Positions 26,796 through 40,858 of a stretch of 64,000 bases of DNA are shown in pieces; within the stretch, counting starts at the first letter, position 1; each line of letters begins with the position of its first letter. The DNA is from Petrolisthes cinctipes (Eukaryota; Arthropoda; Malacostraca; Decapoda; Porcellanidae). The translations under genes were made by a program, and so were the position numbers. Below the pieces are notes generated by a model. The model was not told where the DNA came from, did not search any database, and was given only the letters and a program-made list of their open reading frames with translations. The stretch is from assembly GCA_033782935.1 (NCBI GenBank), contig JAWQEG010000506.1:558001-622000 (forward strand). Direction: 5' to 3'.

Positions 26796-28685
26796 CAAAA
26801 TCGATATTTTAGGTGATCAAAGTTAATATGTGTATGCATCTGTTGTACTCGTATATATCTCAAATTCATGCTCAAAACACCCGAAAATTCGATATTTTTG
26901 AGTCCCAGAAGCGATCTGAATATACGCAGTGCTTTAATTTTTTTCAAAATATAGGCCCAAAACATGCTAATAATCAATATTTTTGGAACCCAAAGTCGAT
27001 ATGTGCATGCATCTTCTGTACCCGTTTATATCCCAAATTCTGGCTCAAAATACCCGAAAATTCGATATTTTTGGGTCCCAGAAGCGATCTGTACATGCCT
27101 ACTAGGTGCTAGAATATTTTCAAAATAAAGGCCTAAAACATGCTAAGAATCGATATTTTAGGTGCAAAAAGTCGATATGTTCATGTATCTTCTGTACCCG
27201 TTTATATCTCGTATTCAGGCTTAAAACACCTGAAAACTCGATTTTTTGGGTCCCAGAAGCAATCTGTACATGCCTACTCCCTGTTTCAAAATACAGGCCC
27301 AAAACATGCTGAAAATCAATATTTTAGGTGCCCAAAGTCAAAATGTGTATGCATCTTCTGTACTTGTTTATATCTTAAATTCATGCTCAAAACACCCGAA
27401 AATTCGATATTTTTGGGTCCCAGAAGCGATCTGTACATGTCTACTCCTTCCTAGAATGTTTTCAAGATAAAGACCCAAAACATGCTCAAAATCGATATTT
27501 TAGGTGCAAAAAGTCGATATGTGCATGCATTTTCTGTACCCGTTTACATCTCAAATTCAGGCTCAAAACACCCGAAAATTCGATTTTTTTGAGTCCTAGA
27601 ATATTTTCAAGATTTAGACCCAAAACAAGCTAAAAATCAATATTTTTGGTGACGAAAGTCAAAATGTGTATGCATCTTCTGTACCCTTTTATATCTCAAA
27701 TTCAGACTCAAAACTCCCGAAAATTCGATATTTTTGGGTCCCAGAAGCGATTTGTCCATGCCTACTCGGTGTTAGAGTATTTTTAAATTACAGACCCAAA
27801 ACATGCTGAAAATCAATATTTTAAGTGCCCAAAGTCAATATGTGCATTCATCTTCAGTACCCGTTTAAATCTCAAATTCAGGCTCAAAACACCCGAAAAT
27901 TCAATATTTTTGGGTCCCAGAAACGATCTGTACATGTCTACTCCGTGTTAGAGTATTTTTAAAATACAGGACCAAAACATGCTGAAAATCGATATTTTAG
28001 GTGCCCTAAGTCAATATGTGTATGCATCTTCTGTACCCATTTATATCCCAAATTCAGGCTCAAAACACCCGAAAATTCGATTTTTGGGTCCCAGAAGCGA
28101 TCTGTACATGCCTACTCAGTGCTAGAATATTTTTATAATATAGGCCCAAAACATGCTAAGAATCAATATTTTAGGTGCCCAAAGTCGATATGTGCATGCA
28201 TCTTCTGTACCCGTTTATATCTCAAATTCGTGCTCAAAACACCCGAAAATTCGATATTTTTGGGTCCCAGAAGCGATCTGTACATGCCTACTCCGTGTTA
28301 GAGTATTTTCAAAATACAGGCCTAAAACATGCTGAAGATCGATATTTTAGGTGCCCAAAGTCAATATGTGTATGCATCTTCTGTACCCGTTTATATCCAG
28401 AATTCAGGCTCAAAACACCCGAAAATTCGATATTCTTGGGTCCCAGAAGCGATCTGTACATGCCTAATAGGTGCTAGAATATTTTCAAAATATAGGCCTA
28501 AAACATGCTAAAAATAGATATTTTAGGTGTCCAAAGTCGATATGTGCATGCATCTTCTGTACCCGTTTATATCTCAAATTCAGGTTAAAAGCACCCGAAA
28601 ATCCGATATTTTTGGGTCCCAGAAGCGGTCTGTACATGCCTACTCCATGTTAGAATATTTTCAAAAAACATGCCCAAAGCATGCT
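26796..28685 (+). repeat. 11-mer HOR unit 1 (1890 bp, Q type)
   Basis: Units in this domain are delimited by a diagnostic monomer whose A half reads GGTGATCAAAGTTAATATG and ATCTGTTGTACTCGTATATA. Its A-half starts lie at 26796, 28686, 30607, 32531, 34452, 36375, 38617 and 40859. Here 11 monomers (1936 bp) less about 46 bp include both the 9-bp deletion (27279) and the 30-bp deletion (27597). The unit ends with the Q-type tail, marked by CAAATTCGTGCTC near 28222. Confidence 0.85.
27595..27604 (+). repeat. 30-bp-deletion monomer class, CCTAGAATA/G form (first copy)
   Basis: Same 30-bp loss, but the join reads GTCCTAGAAT, where TAGAA is the shared word. Intact monomers with GGGTCCTAGAAG (for example near 5361 and 47672) could be the precursor. 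Further copies are near 37175, 39418, 41659, 42681, 45453 and 46291. The same AAACAAGCT-type neighbour follows, so this may be a substituted descendant of the CCCAGAATG form rather than an independent event. Confidence 0.85.
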
Positions 28686-30606
28686 CAAAATCGATATTTT
28701 AGGTGATCAAAGTTAATATGTGTATGCATCTGTTGTACTCGTATATATCTCAAATTCATGCTCAAAACACCCGAAAATTCGATATTTTTGGGTCCCAGAA
28801 GCGATCTGAATATACGCAGTGCTTTAATTTTTTTCAAAATATAGGCCCAAAACATGCTAATAATCAATATTTTTGGAACCCAAAGTCGATATGTGCATGC
28901 ATCTTCTGTACCCGTTTATATCCCAAATTCTGGCTCAAAATACCCGAAAATTCGATATTTTTGGGTCCCAGAAGCGATCTGTACATGCCTACTAGGTGCT
29001 AGAATATTTTCAAAATAAAGGCCTAAAACATGCTAAGAATCGATATTTTAGGTGCAAAAAGTCGATATGTTCATGTATCTTCTGTACCCGTTTATATCTC
29101 GTATTCAGGCTTAAAACACCCGAAAACTCGATTTTTTGGGTCCCAGAAGCAATCTGTACATGCCTACTCCCTGTTTCAAAATACAGGCCCAAAACATGCT
29201 GAAAATCAATATTTTAGGTGCCCAAAGTCAAAATGTGTATGCATCTTCTGTACCCTTTTATATCTCAAATTCAGACTCAAAACTCCCGAAAATTCGATAT
29301 TTTTGGGTCCCAGAAGCGATTTGTCCATGCCTACTCGGTGTTAGAGTATTTTTAAATTACAGACCCAAAACATGCTGAAAATCAATATTTTAAGTGCCCA
29401 AAGTCAATATGTGCATTCATCTTCAGTACCCGTTTAAATCTCAAATTCAGGCTCAAAACACCCGAAAATTCAATATTTTTGGGTCCCAGAAACGATCTGT
29501 ACATGTCTACTCCGTGTTAGAGTATTTTTAAAATACAGGACCAAAACATGCTAAAAATCGATATTTTAGGTGCCCAAAGTCAATATGTGTATGCAAATTC
29601 TGTACCAGTTTATATCCCAAATTCAGGCTCAAAACACTCGAAAATTCGATATATTTGGGTCCCAGAAGCGATCTGTACATGCCTACTCAGTGCTAGAATT
29701 TTTTCAAAATATAGGCCCAAAACATGCTAAAAATCGATATTTTAGGTGCCCAAAGTCGATATGTGCATGCATCTTCTGTACCCGTTTATGTCTCAAATTC
29801 ATTCTCAAAACTCCCGAAAATTCGACATTTTGGGGTCCCAGAAGCGATCTGTACATGTCTACTCCGTGTTAGAGTATTTTCAAAATACAGGCCCAAAACA
29901 TGCAAAAAATCGATATTTTAGGTGCCCTAAGTCAATATGTGTATGCATCTTCTGTACCCATTTATATCCCAAATTCAGGCTCAAAACACCCGAAAATTCG
30001 ATTTTTGGGTCCCTGAAGCGATCTGTACATGCCTACTCAGTGCTAGAATATTTTTATAATATAGGCCCAAAACATGCTAAGAATCAATATTTTAGGTGCC
30101 CAAAGTCGATATGTGCATGCATCTTCTGTACCCGTTTATATCTCAAATTCGTGCTCAAAACACCCGAAAATTCGATATTTTTGGGTCCCAGAAGCGATCT
30201 GTACATGCCTACTCCGTGTTAGAGTATTTTCAAAATACAGGCCTAAAACATGCTGAAGATCGATATTTTAGGTGCCCAAAGTCAATATGTGTATGCATCT
30301 TCTGTACCCGTTTATATCCAGAATTCAGGCTCAAAACACCCGAAAATTCGATATTCTTGGGTCCCAGAAGCGATCTGTACATGCCTAATAGGTGCTAGAA
30401 TATTTTCAAAATATAGGCCTAAAACATGCTAAAAATAGATATTTTAGGTGTCCAAAGTCGATATGTGCATGCATCTTCTGTACCCGTTTATATCTCAAAT
30501 TCAGGTTAAAAGCACCCGAAAATCCGATATTTTTGGGTCCCAGAAGCGGTCTGTACATGCCTACTCCATGTTAGAATATTTTCAAAAAACATGCCCAAAG
30601 CATGCT
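28686..30606 (+). repeat. 11-mer HOR unit 2 (1921 bp, Q type)
   Basis: Same opening five monomers as unit 1, but the 30-bp-deletion monomer is missing. After the 9-bp-deletion monomer near 29171 the sequence passes straight to the TGTACCCTTTTATATC variant. The tail is Q type, with CAAATTCGTGCTC near 30146 and GACATTTTGGGG near 29824. Confidence 0.85.
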
Positions 30607-32530
30607 CAAAATCGATATTTTAGGTGATCAAAGTTAATATGTGTATGCATCTGTTGTACTCGTATATATCTCAAATTCATGCTCAAAACACCCGAAAATT
30701 CGATATTTTTGGGTCCCAGAAGCGATCTGAATATACGCAGTGCTTTAATTTTTTTCAAAATATAGGCCCAAAACATGCTAATAATCAATATTTTTGGAAC
30801 CCAAAGTCGATATGTGCATGCATCTTCTGTACCCGTTTATATCCCAAATTCTGGCTCAAAATACCCGAAAATTCGATATTTTTGGGTCCCAGAAGCGATC
30901 TGTACATGCCTACTAGGTGCTAGAATATTTTCAAAATAAAGGCCTAAAACATGCTAAGAATCGATATTTTAGGTGCAAAAAGTCGATATGTTCATGTATC
31001 TTCTGTACCCGTTTATATCTCGTATTCAGGCTTAAAACACCCGAAAACTCGATTTTTTGGGTCCCAGAAGCAATCTGTACATGCCTACTCCCTGTTTCAA
31101 AATACAGGCCCAAAACATGCTGAAAATCAATATTTTAGGTGCCCAAAGTCAAAATGTGTATGCATCTTCTGTACTCGTTTATATCTTAAATTCATGCTCA
31201 AAACACCCGAAAATTAGATATTTTTGGGTCCCAGAAGTGATCTGTACATGCCTACTCAGTGCTAGAATGTTATCAAAATATAGGCCAAAAACATGCTTAA
31301 AATCGGTATTTTAGGTGCCCAAAGTCGATATGTGCATGCATCTTCTGTACCCGTTTATGTCTCAAATTCAGGCTCAAAACTCCCGAAAATTCGGTATTTT
31401 TGGGTCCCTGAAGCGATCTGTACATGTCTACTCCGTGTTAGAGTATTTTCAAAATAAAGGCCCAAAACATGCTGAAGATCGATATTTTAGGTGCCCAAAG
31501 TCAATATGTGTATGCATCTTCTGTACCCGTTTATATCCCAAATTCATGCTCAAAACACCCGAAAATTCGATTTTTGGGGTTGAAAGAAGCCATCTGTACA
31601 TGCCTACTCAGTGCTAGAATATTTTCATAATATAGGCCCAAAACATGCTAAAAATCGATATTTTGGGTGCCCAAAGTCGATATGTGCATGCATCTTCTGT
31701 TCCCGTTTATGTCTCAATTTCAGGCTCAAAACACCCGAAAATTCGATATTTTGGGGGTTTCAGAAGCGATCTGTACATGCCTACTCCTTGCTAGAATGTT
31801 TTTAAGATACAGACCCAAAACATACTCAAAATTGATATTTTAGGTGCAAAAAGTCGATATGTGCATGCATCTTCAGTACCCGTTTACATCTCAAACTCAG
31901 GCTCAAAAAACCCGAAAATTCAATATTTTTGGGCCCCAGAAGTGATATGTAGATGCCTACTTAGTGCTAGAATGTTTTCAAAATATATTCCAAAAACATG
32001 CTAAAAATCGATATTTTAGGTGTCCAAAGTCGATATGTGCTTGTATCTTCTGTACCCGTTTATATGTCAAATTCAGGCTCAAAACACCTGAAAATTCGAT
32101 ATTTTTGGGTCCCAGAAGCGATCTGTACATGCCTACGCCGTGTTAGAGTATTTTCAAAATACACGCCCAAAACATGCTAAAAATCGATATTTTAGGTGCT
32201 CAAATTCAATATGTGTATGCATCTTCTGTACCCGTTTATATCCCAAATTCTGGCTCAAAATACCCGAAAATTCGATATTTTTGGGTCCCAGAAGCGATCT
32301 GTACATGCCTACTAGGTGCTAGAATATTTTCAAAATATAGGCCTAAAACATGCTAAAAATAGATATTTTAGGTGTCCAAAGTCGATATGTGCATGCATCT
32401 TCTGTACCCGTTTATATCTCAAATTCAGGTTAAAAGCACCCGAAAATCCGATATTTTTGGGTCCCAGAAGCGGTCTGTACATGCCTACTCCATGTTAGAA
32501 TATTTTCAAAAAACATGCCTAAAGCATGCT
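30607..32530 (+). repeat. 11-mer HOR unit 3 (1924 bp, P type)
   Basis: The opening is like the other units. The second half is replaced by a P-type tail: an AATTCGGTATTTTTGGG monomer near 31388, GGTTGAAAGAAGCC near 31579 and GTGCTTGTATCTTC near 32037. That tail is related to the end of the 17-mer domain (25.5-26.6 kb). A TTTCAGAAGCG stretch near 31757 links to the 21-mer family. Confidence 0.83.
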
Positions 32531-34451
32531 CAAAATCGATATTTTAGGTGATCAAAGTTAATATGTGTATGCATCTGTTGTACTCGTATATATCTCAAAT
32601 TCATGCTCAAAACACCCGAAAATTCGATATTTTTGGGTCCCAGAAGCGATCTGAATATACGCAGTGCTTTAATTTTTTTCAAAATATAGGCCCAAAACAT
32701 GCTAATAATCAATATTTTTGGAACCCAAAGTCGATATGTGCATGCATCTTCTGTACCCGTTTATATCCCAAATTCTGGCTCAAAATACCCGAAAATTCGA
32801 TATTTTTGGGTCCCAGAAGCGATCTGTACATGCCTACTAGGTGCTAGAATATTTTCAAAATAAAGGCCTAAAACATGCTAAGAATCGATATTTTAGGTGC
32901 AAAAAGTCGATATGTTCATGTATCTTCTGTACCCGTTTATATCTCGTATTCAGGCTTAAAACACCTGAAAACTCGATTTTTTGGGTCCCAGAAGCAATCT
33001 GTACATGCCTACTCCCTGTTTCAAAATACAGGCCCAAAACATGCTGAAAATCAATATTTTAGGTGCCCAAAGTCAAAATGTGTATGCATCTTCTGTACTC
33101 GTTTATATCTTAAATTCATGCTCAAAACACCCGAAAATTCGATATTTTTGGGTCCCAGAAGCGATCTGTACATGTCTACTCCTTCCTAGAATGTTTTCAA
33201 GATAAAGACCCAAAACATGCTCAAAATCGATATTTTAGGTGCAAAAAGTCGATATGTGCATGCATTTTCTGTACCCGTTTACATATCAAATTCAGGCTCA
33301 AAACACCCGAAAATTCGATTTTTTTGGGTCCCAGAAGCGATTTGTCCATGCCTACTCGGTGTTAGAGTATTTTTAAATTACAGACCCAAAACATGCTGAA
33401 AATCAATATTTTAAGTGCCCAAAGTCAATATGTGCATTCATCTTCAGTACCCGTTTAAATCTCAAATTCAGGCTCAAAACACCCGAAAATTCAATATTTT
33501 TGGGTCCCAGAAACGATCTGTACATGTCTACTCCGTGTTAGAGTATTTTTAAAATACAGGACCAAAACATGCTTAAAATCGATATTTTAGGTGCCCAAAG
33601 TCAATATGTGTATGCAAATTCTGTACCAGTTTATATCCCAAATTCAGGCTCAAAACACTCGAAAATTCGATATATTTGGGTCCCAGAAGCGATCTGTACA
33701 TGCCTACTCAGTGCTAGAATGTTTTCAAAATACAGGCCCAAAACATGCAAAAAATCGATATTTTAGGTGCCCTAAGTCAATATGTGTATGCATCTTCTGT
33801 ACCCATTTATATCCCAAATTCAGGCTCAAAACACCCGAAAATTCGATTTTTGGGTCCCAGAAGCGATCTGTACATGCCTACTCATTGCTAGAATATTTTT
33901 ATAATATAGGCCCAAAACATGCTAAGAAACAATATTTTAGGTGCCCAAAGTCGATATGTGCATGTATCTTCTGTACCCGTTTATATCTCAAATTCGTGCT
34001 CAAAACACCCGAAAATTCGATATTTTTGGGTCCCAGAAGCGATCTGTACATGCCTACTCCGTGTTAGAGTATTTTCAAAATTCAGGCCTAAAACTTGCTG
34101 AAGATCGATATTTTAGTTGCCCAAAGTCAATATGTGTATGCATCTTCTGTACCCGTTTATATCCAGAATTCAGGCTCAAAACACCCGAAAATTCGATATT
34201 TTTGGGTCCCAGAAGCGATCTGTACATGCCTAATAGGTGCTAGAATATTTTCAAAATATAGGCCTAAAACATGCTAAAAATAGATATTTTAGGTGTCCAA
34301 AGTCGATATGTGCATGCATCTTCTGTACCCGTTTATATCTCAAATTCAGGTTAAAAGCACCCGAAAATCCGATATTTTTGGGTCCCAGAAGCGGTCTGTA
34401 CATGCCTACTCCATGTTAGAATATTTTCAAAAAACATGCCCAAAGCATGCT
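32531..34451 (+). repeat. 11-mer HOR unit 4 (1921 bp, Q type)
   Basis: Equal in length to unit 2, but with one monomer more before, and one fewer after, the TATGCAAATTCTGTACCAG monomer. That monomer sits 4021 bp from its unit-2 partner, while both unit ends are 3845 bp apart. The near junction is a fused monomer at about 33320-33350 (GGGTCCCAGAAGCGATTTG following GATTTTTTT). Confidence 0.83.
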
Positions 34452-36374
34452 CAAAATCGATATTTTAGGTGATCAAAGTTAATATGTGTATGCATCTGTT
34501 GTACTCGTATATATCTCAAATTCATGCTCAAAACACCCGAAAATTCGATATTTTTGGGTCCCAGAAGCGATCTGAATATACGCAGTGCTTTAATTTTTTT
34601 CAAAATATAGGCCCAAAACATGCTAATAATCAATATTTTTGGAACCCAAAGTCGATATGTGCATGCATCTTCTGTACCCGTTTATATCCCAAATTCTGGC
34701 TCAAAATACCCGAAAATTCGATATTTTTGGGTCCCAGAAGCGATCTGTACATGCCTACTAGGTGCTAGAATATTTTCAAAATAAAGGCCTAAAACATGCT
34801 AAGAATCGATATTTTAGGTGCAAAAAGTCGATATGTTCATGTATCTTCTGTACCCGTTTATATCTCGTATTCAGGCTTAAAACACCCGAAAACTCGATTT
34901 TTTGGGTCCCAGAAGCAATCTGTACATGCCTACTCCCTGTTTCAAAATACAGGCCCAAAACATGCTGAAAATCAATATTTTAGGTGCCCAAAGTCAAAAT
35001 GTGTATGAATCTTCTGTACTCGTTTATATCTTAAATTCATGCTCAAAACACCCGAAAATTAGATATTTTTGGGTCCCAGAAGTGATCTGTACATGCCTAC
35101 TCAGTGCTAGAATGTTATCAAAATATAGGCCAAAAACATGCTTAAAATCGATATTTTAGGTGCCCAAAGTCGATATGTGCATGCATCTTCTGTACCCGTT
35201 TATGTCTCAAATTCAGGCTCAAAACTCCCGAAAATTCGGTATTTTTGGGTCCCTGAAGCGATCTGTACATGTCTACTCCGTGTTAGAGTATTTTCAAAAT
35301 AAAGGCCCAAAACATGCTGAAGATCGATATTTTAGGTGCCCAAAGTCAATATGTGTATGCATCTTCTGTACCCGTTTATATCCCAAATTCATGCTCAAAA
35401 CACCCGAAAATTCGATTTTTGGGGTTGAAAGAAGCCATCTGTACATGCCTACTCAGTGCTAGAATATTTTCATAATATTGGCCCAAAACATGCTAAAAAT
35501 CGATATTTTGGGTGCCCAAAGTCGATATGTGCATGCATCTTCTGTATCCATTTATATCTCAAATTCAGGCTCAAAACAACCGAAAATTCGATATTTTTGG
35601 GTCCCTTAAGCGATCTGTACATGCCTACTCCTTGCTAGAATGTTTTTAAGATACAGACCCAAAACATGCTCAAAATTGATATTTTAGGTGCAAAAAGTCG
35701 ATATGTGCATGCATCTTCAGTACCCGTTTACATCTCAAACTCAGGCTCAAAACACCCGAAAATTCAATATTTTTGGGCCCCAGAAGTGATATGTAGATGC
35801 CTACTTAGTGCTAGAATGTTTTCAAAATATAGGCCAAAAACATGCTAAAAATCGATATTTTAGGTGTCCAAAGTCGATATGTGCTTGTATCTTCTGTACC
35901 CGTTTATATGTCAAATTCAGGCTCAAAACACCTGAAAATTCGATATTTTTGGGTCCCAGAAGCGATCTGTACATGCCTACGCCGTGTTAGAGTATTTTCA
36001 AAATACACGCCCAAAACATGCTAAAAATCGATATTTTAGGTGCTCAAATTCAATATGTGTATGCATCTTCTGTACCCGTTTATATCCCAAATTCTGGCTC
36101 AAAATACCCGAAAATTCGATATTTTTGGGTCCCAGAAGCGATCTGTACATGCCTACTAGGTGCTAGAATATTTTCAAAATATAGGACTAAAACATGCTAG
36201 AAATAGATATTTTAGGTGTCCAAAGTCGATATGTGCATGCATCTTCTGTACCCGTTTATATCTCAAATTCAGGTTAAAAGCACCCGAAAATCCGATATTT
36301 TTGGGTCCCAGAAGCGGTCTGTACATGCCTACTCCATGTTAGAATATTTTCAAAAAACATGCCCAAAGCATGCT
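34452..36374 (+). repeat. 11-mer HOR unit 5 (1923 bp, P type)
   Basis: Matches unit 3 at 3844-3845 bp along its length. One difference is that the TTTCAGAAGCG stretch of unit 3 (near 31757) is here the usual GGGTCCCTTAAGCG form (near 35598). Units 3+4 and 4+5 each give a 3.84-kb super-period. Confidence 0.85.
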
Positions 36375-38616
36375 CAAAATCGATATTTTAGGTGATCAAA
36401 GTTAATATGTGTATGCATCTGTTGTACTCGTATATATCTCAAATTCATGCTCAAAACACCCGAAAATTCGATATTTTTGGGTCCCAGAAGCAATCTGAAT
36501 ATACGCAGTGCTTTAATTTTTTTCAAAATATAGGCCCAAAACATGCTAATAATCAATATTTTTGGAACCCAAAGTCGATATGTGCATGCATCTTCTGTAC
36601 CCGTTTATATCCCAAATTCTGGCTCAAAATACCCGAAAATTCGATATTTTTGGGTCCCAGAAGCGATCTGTACATGCCTACTAGGTGCTAGAATATTTTC
36701 AAAATAAAGGCCTAAAACATGCTAAGAATCGATATTTTAGGTGCAAAAAGTCGATATGTTCATGTATCTTCTGTACCCGTTTATATCTCGTATTCAGGCT
36801 TAAAACACCCGAAAACTCGATTTTTTGGGTCCCAGAAGCAATCTGTACATGCCTACTCCCTGTTTCAAAATACAGGCCCAAAACATGCTGAAAATCAATA
36901 TTTTAGGTGCCCAAAGTCAAAATGTGTATGCATCTTCTGTACTCGTTTATATCTTAAATTCATGCTCAAAACACCCGAAAATTCGATATTTTTGGGTCCC
37001 AGAAGCGATCTGTACATGTCTACTCCTTCCTAGAATGTTTTCAAGATAAAGACCCAAAACATGCTCAAAATCGATATTTTAGGTGCAAAAAGTCGATATG
37101 TGCATGCATTTTCTGTACCCGTTTACATCTCAAATTCAGGCTCAAAACACCCGAAAATTCGATTTTTTTGGGTCCTAGAATATTTTCAAGATTTAGACCC
37201 AAAACAAGCTAAAAATCAATATTTTTGGTGACGAAAGTCAAAATGTGTATGCATCTTCTGTACCCTTTTATATCTCAAATTCAGACTCAAAACTCCCGAA
37301 AATTCGATATTTTTGGGTCCCAGAAGCGATTTGTCCATGCCTACTCGGTGTTAGAGTATTTTTAAATTACAGACCCAAAACATGCTGAAAATCAATATTT
37401 TAAGTGCCCAAAGTCAATATGTGCATTCATCTTCAGTACCCGTTTAAATCTCAAATTCAGGCTCAAAACACCCGAAAATTCAATATTTTTGGGTCCCAGA
37501 AACGATCTGTACATGTCTACTCCGTGTTAGAGTATTTTTAAAATACAGGACCAAAACATGCTGAAAATCGATATTTTAGGTGCCCAAAGTCAATATGTGT
37601 ATGCAAATTCTGTACCAGTTTATATCCCAAATTCAGGCTCAAAACACTCGAAAATTCGATATATTTGGGTCCCAGAAGCGATCTATACATGCCTACTCAT
37701 TGCTAGAATGTTTTCAAAATATAAGCCCAAAACATGCTAAAAATCGATATTTTAGGTGCCCAAAGTCGATATGTGCATGCATCTTCTGTACCCGTTTATG
37801 TCTCAAATTCAGGCTCAAAACTCCCGAAAATTCGACATTTTGGGGTCCCAGAAGCGATCTGTACATGTCTACTCCGTGTTAGAGTATTTTCAAAATACGG
37901 GCCCAAAACATGCAAAAAATCGATATTTTAGGTGCCCTAAGTCAATATGTGTATGCATCTTCTGTACCCATTTATATCCCAAATTCAGGCTCAAAACACT
38001 CGAAAATTCGATTTTTGGGTCCCAGAAGCGATCTGTACATGCCTACTCAGTGCTAGAATATTTTTATAATATAGGCCCAAAACATGCTAAGAATCAATAT
38101 TTTAGGTGCCCAAAGTCGATATGTGCATGCATCTTCTGTACCCGTTTATATCTCAAATTCGTGCTCAAAACACCCGAAAATTCGATATTTTTGGGTCCTA
38201 GAAGCGATCTGTACATGCCTACTCCGTGTTAGAGTATTTTCAAAATACAGGCCTAAAACATGCTGAAGATCGATAATTTAGGTGCCCAAAGTCAATATGT
38301 GTATGCATCTTCTGTACCCGTTTATATCCCAAATTCAGGCTCAAAACACCCGAAAATTCGATATTTTTGGGTCCCAGAAGCGATCTGTACATGCCTACTA
38401 GGTGCTAGAATATTTTCAAAATATAGGCCTAAAACATGCTAAAAATAGATATTTTAGGTGTCCAAAGTCGATATGTGCATGCATCTTCTGTACCCGTTTA
38501 TATCTCAAATTCAGGTTAAAAGCACCCGAAAATCCGATATTTTTGGGTCCCAGAAGCGGTCTGTACATGCCTACTCTATGTTAAAATATTTTCAAAAAAC
38601 ATGCCCAAAGCATGCT
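36375..38616 (+). repeat. 13-mer HOR unit 6 (2242 bp, Q type)
   Basis: Thirteen monomers (2288 bp) less 46 bp, the same shortfall as unit 1, with the 9-bp deletion near 36858 and the 30-bp-deletion junction near 37175. It is collinear with unit 7 throughout at exactly 2242 bp. The extra two monomers relative to unit 1 are the TATGCAAATTCTGTACCAG and GACATTTTGGGG monomers (37.56-37.9 kb), which unit 2 also carries. Confidence 0.87.
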
Positions 38617-40858
38617 CAAAATCGATATTTTAGGTGATCAAAGTTAATATGTGTATGCATCTGTTGTACTCGTATATATCTCAAATTCATGCTCAAAACA
38701 CCCGAAAATTCGATATTTTTGGGTCCCAGAAGCGATCTGAATATACGCAGTGCTTTAATTGTTTTCAAAATATAGGCCCAAAACATGCTAATAATCAATA
38801 TTTTTGGAACCCAAAGTCGATATGTGCATGGATCTTCTGTACCCGCTTATACCCCAAATTCTGGCTCAAAATACCCGAAAATTCGATATTTTTTTGTCCC
38901 AGAAGCGATCTGTACATGCCTACTAGGTGCTAGAATATTTTCAAAATAAAGGCCTAAAACATGCTAAGAATCGATATTTTAGGTGCAAAAAGTCGATATG
39001 TTCATGTATCCTCTGTACCCGTTTATATCTCGTATTTAGGCTTAAAACACCCGAAAACTCGATTTTTTGGGTCCCAGAAGCAATCTGTACATGCCTACTC
39101 CCTGTTTCAAAATACAGGCACAAAACATGCTGAAAATCAATATTTTAGGTGCCCAAAGTCAAAATGTGTATGCATCTTCTGTACTCGTTTATATCTTAAA
39201 TTCATGCTCAAAACACCCGAAAATTCGATATTTTTGGGTCCCAGAAGCGATCTGTACATGTCTACTCCTTCCTAGAATGTTTTCAATATAAAGACCCAAA
39301 ACATGCTCAAAATCGATATTTTAGGTGCAAAAAGTCGATATGTGCATGCATTTTCAGTACCCGTTTACATCTCAAATTCAGGCTCAAAACACCCGAAAAT
39401 TCGATTTTTTTGGGTCCTAGAATATTTTCAAGATTTAGACCCAAAACAAGCTAAAAATCAATATTTTTGGTGACGAAAGTCAAAATGTGTATGCATCTTC
39501 TGTACCCTTTTATATCTCAAATTCAGACTCAAAACTCCCGAAAATTCGATATTTTTGGGTCCCAGAAGCGATTTGTCCATGCTTACTCGGTGTTAGAGTA
39601 TTTTTAAATTACAGACCCAAAACATGCTGAAAATCAATATTTTAAGTGCCCAAAGTCAATATGTGCATTCATCTTCAGTACCCGTTTAAATCTCAAATTC
39701 TGGCTCAAAACACCCGAAAATTCAATATTTTTGGGTCCCAGAAACGATCTGTACATGTCTACTCCGTGTTAGAGTATTTTCAAAATACAGGACCAAAACA
39801 TGCTGAAAATCGATATTTTAGGTGCCCAAAGTCAATATGTGTATGCAAATTCTGTACCAGTTTATATCCCAAATTCAGGCTCAAAACACTCGAAAATTCG
39901 ATATATTTGGGTCCCAGAAGCGATATGTACATGTCTACTCAGTGCTAGAATGTTTTCAAAATATAGGCCCAAAACATGCTAAAAATCGATATTTTAGGTG
40001 CCCAAAGTCGATATGTGCATGCATCTTCTGTACCCGTTTATGTCTCAAATTCATTCTCAAAACTCCCGAAAATTCGACATTTTGGGGTCCCAGAAGCGAT
40101 CTGTACATGTCTACTCCGTGTTAGAGTATTTTCAAAATACAGGCCCAAAACATGCAAAAAATCGATATTTTAGGTGCCCTAAGTCAATATGTGTATGCAT
40201 CTTCTGTACCCATTCATATCCCAAATTCAGGCTCAAAACACCCGAAAATTCGATTTTTGGGTCCCAGAAGCGATCTGTACATGCCTACTCAGTGCTAGAA
40301 TATTTTTATAATATAGGCCCAAAACATGCAAAGAATCAATATTTTAGGTGCCCAAAGTCGATATGTGCATGCATCTTCTGTACCCGTTTATATCTCAAAT
40401 TCGTGCTCAAAACACCCGAAAATTCGATATTTTTGGGTCCTAGAAGCGATCTGTACATGCCTACTCCGTGTTAGAGTATTTTCAAAATACAGGCCTAAAA
40501 CATGCTGAAGATCGATATTTTAGGTGCCCAAAGTCAATATGTGTATGCATCTTCTGTACCCGTTTATATCCCAAATTCAGGCTCAAAACACCCGAATATT
40601 CGATATTTTTGGGTCCCAGAAGCGATCTGTACATTCCTACTAGGTGCTAGAATATTTTCAAAATATAGGCCTAAAACATGCTAAAAATAGATATTTTAGG
40701 TGTCCAAAGTCGATATGTGCATGCATCTTCTGTACCTGTTTATATCTCAAATTCAGGTTAAAAGCACCCGAAAATCCGATATTTTTGGGTCCCAGAAGCG
40801 GTCTGTACATGCCTACTCTATGTTAGAATATTTTCAAAAAACATGCCCAAAGCATGCT
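38617..40858 (+). repeat. 13-mer HOR unit 7 (2242 bp, Q type)
   Basis: Near-identical tandem copy of unit 6. The 9-bp deletion is near 39101 and the 30-bp deletion near 39418. Small private changes include GATCCTCTGTACCC for the usual TCTTCTG near 39007. Confidence 0.87.
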
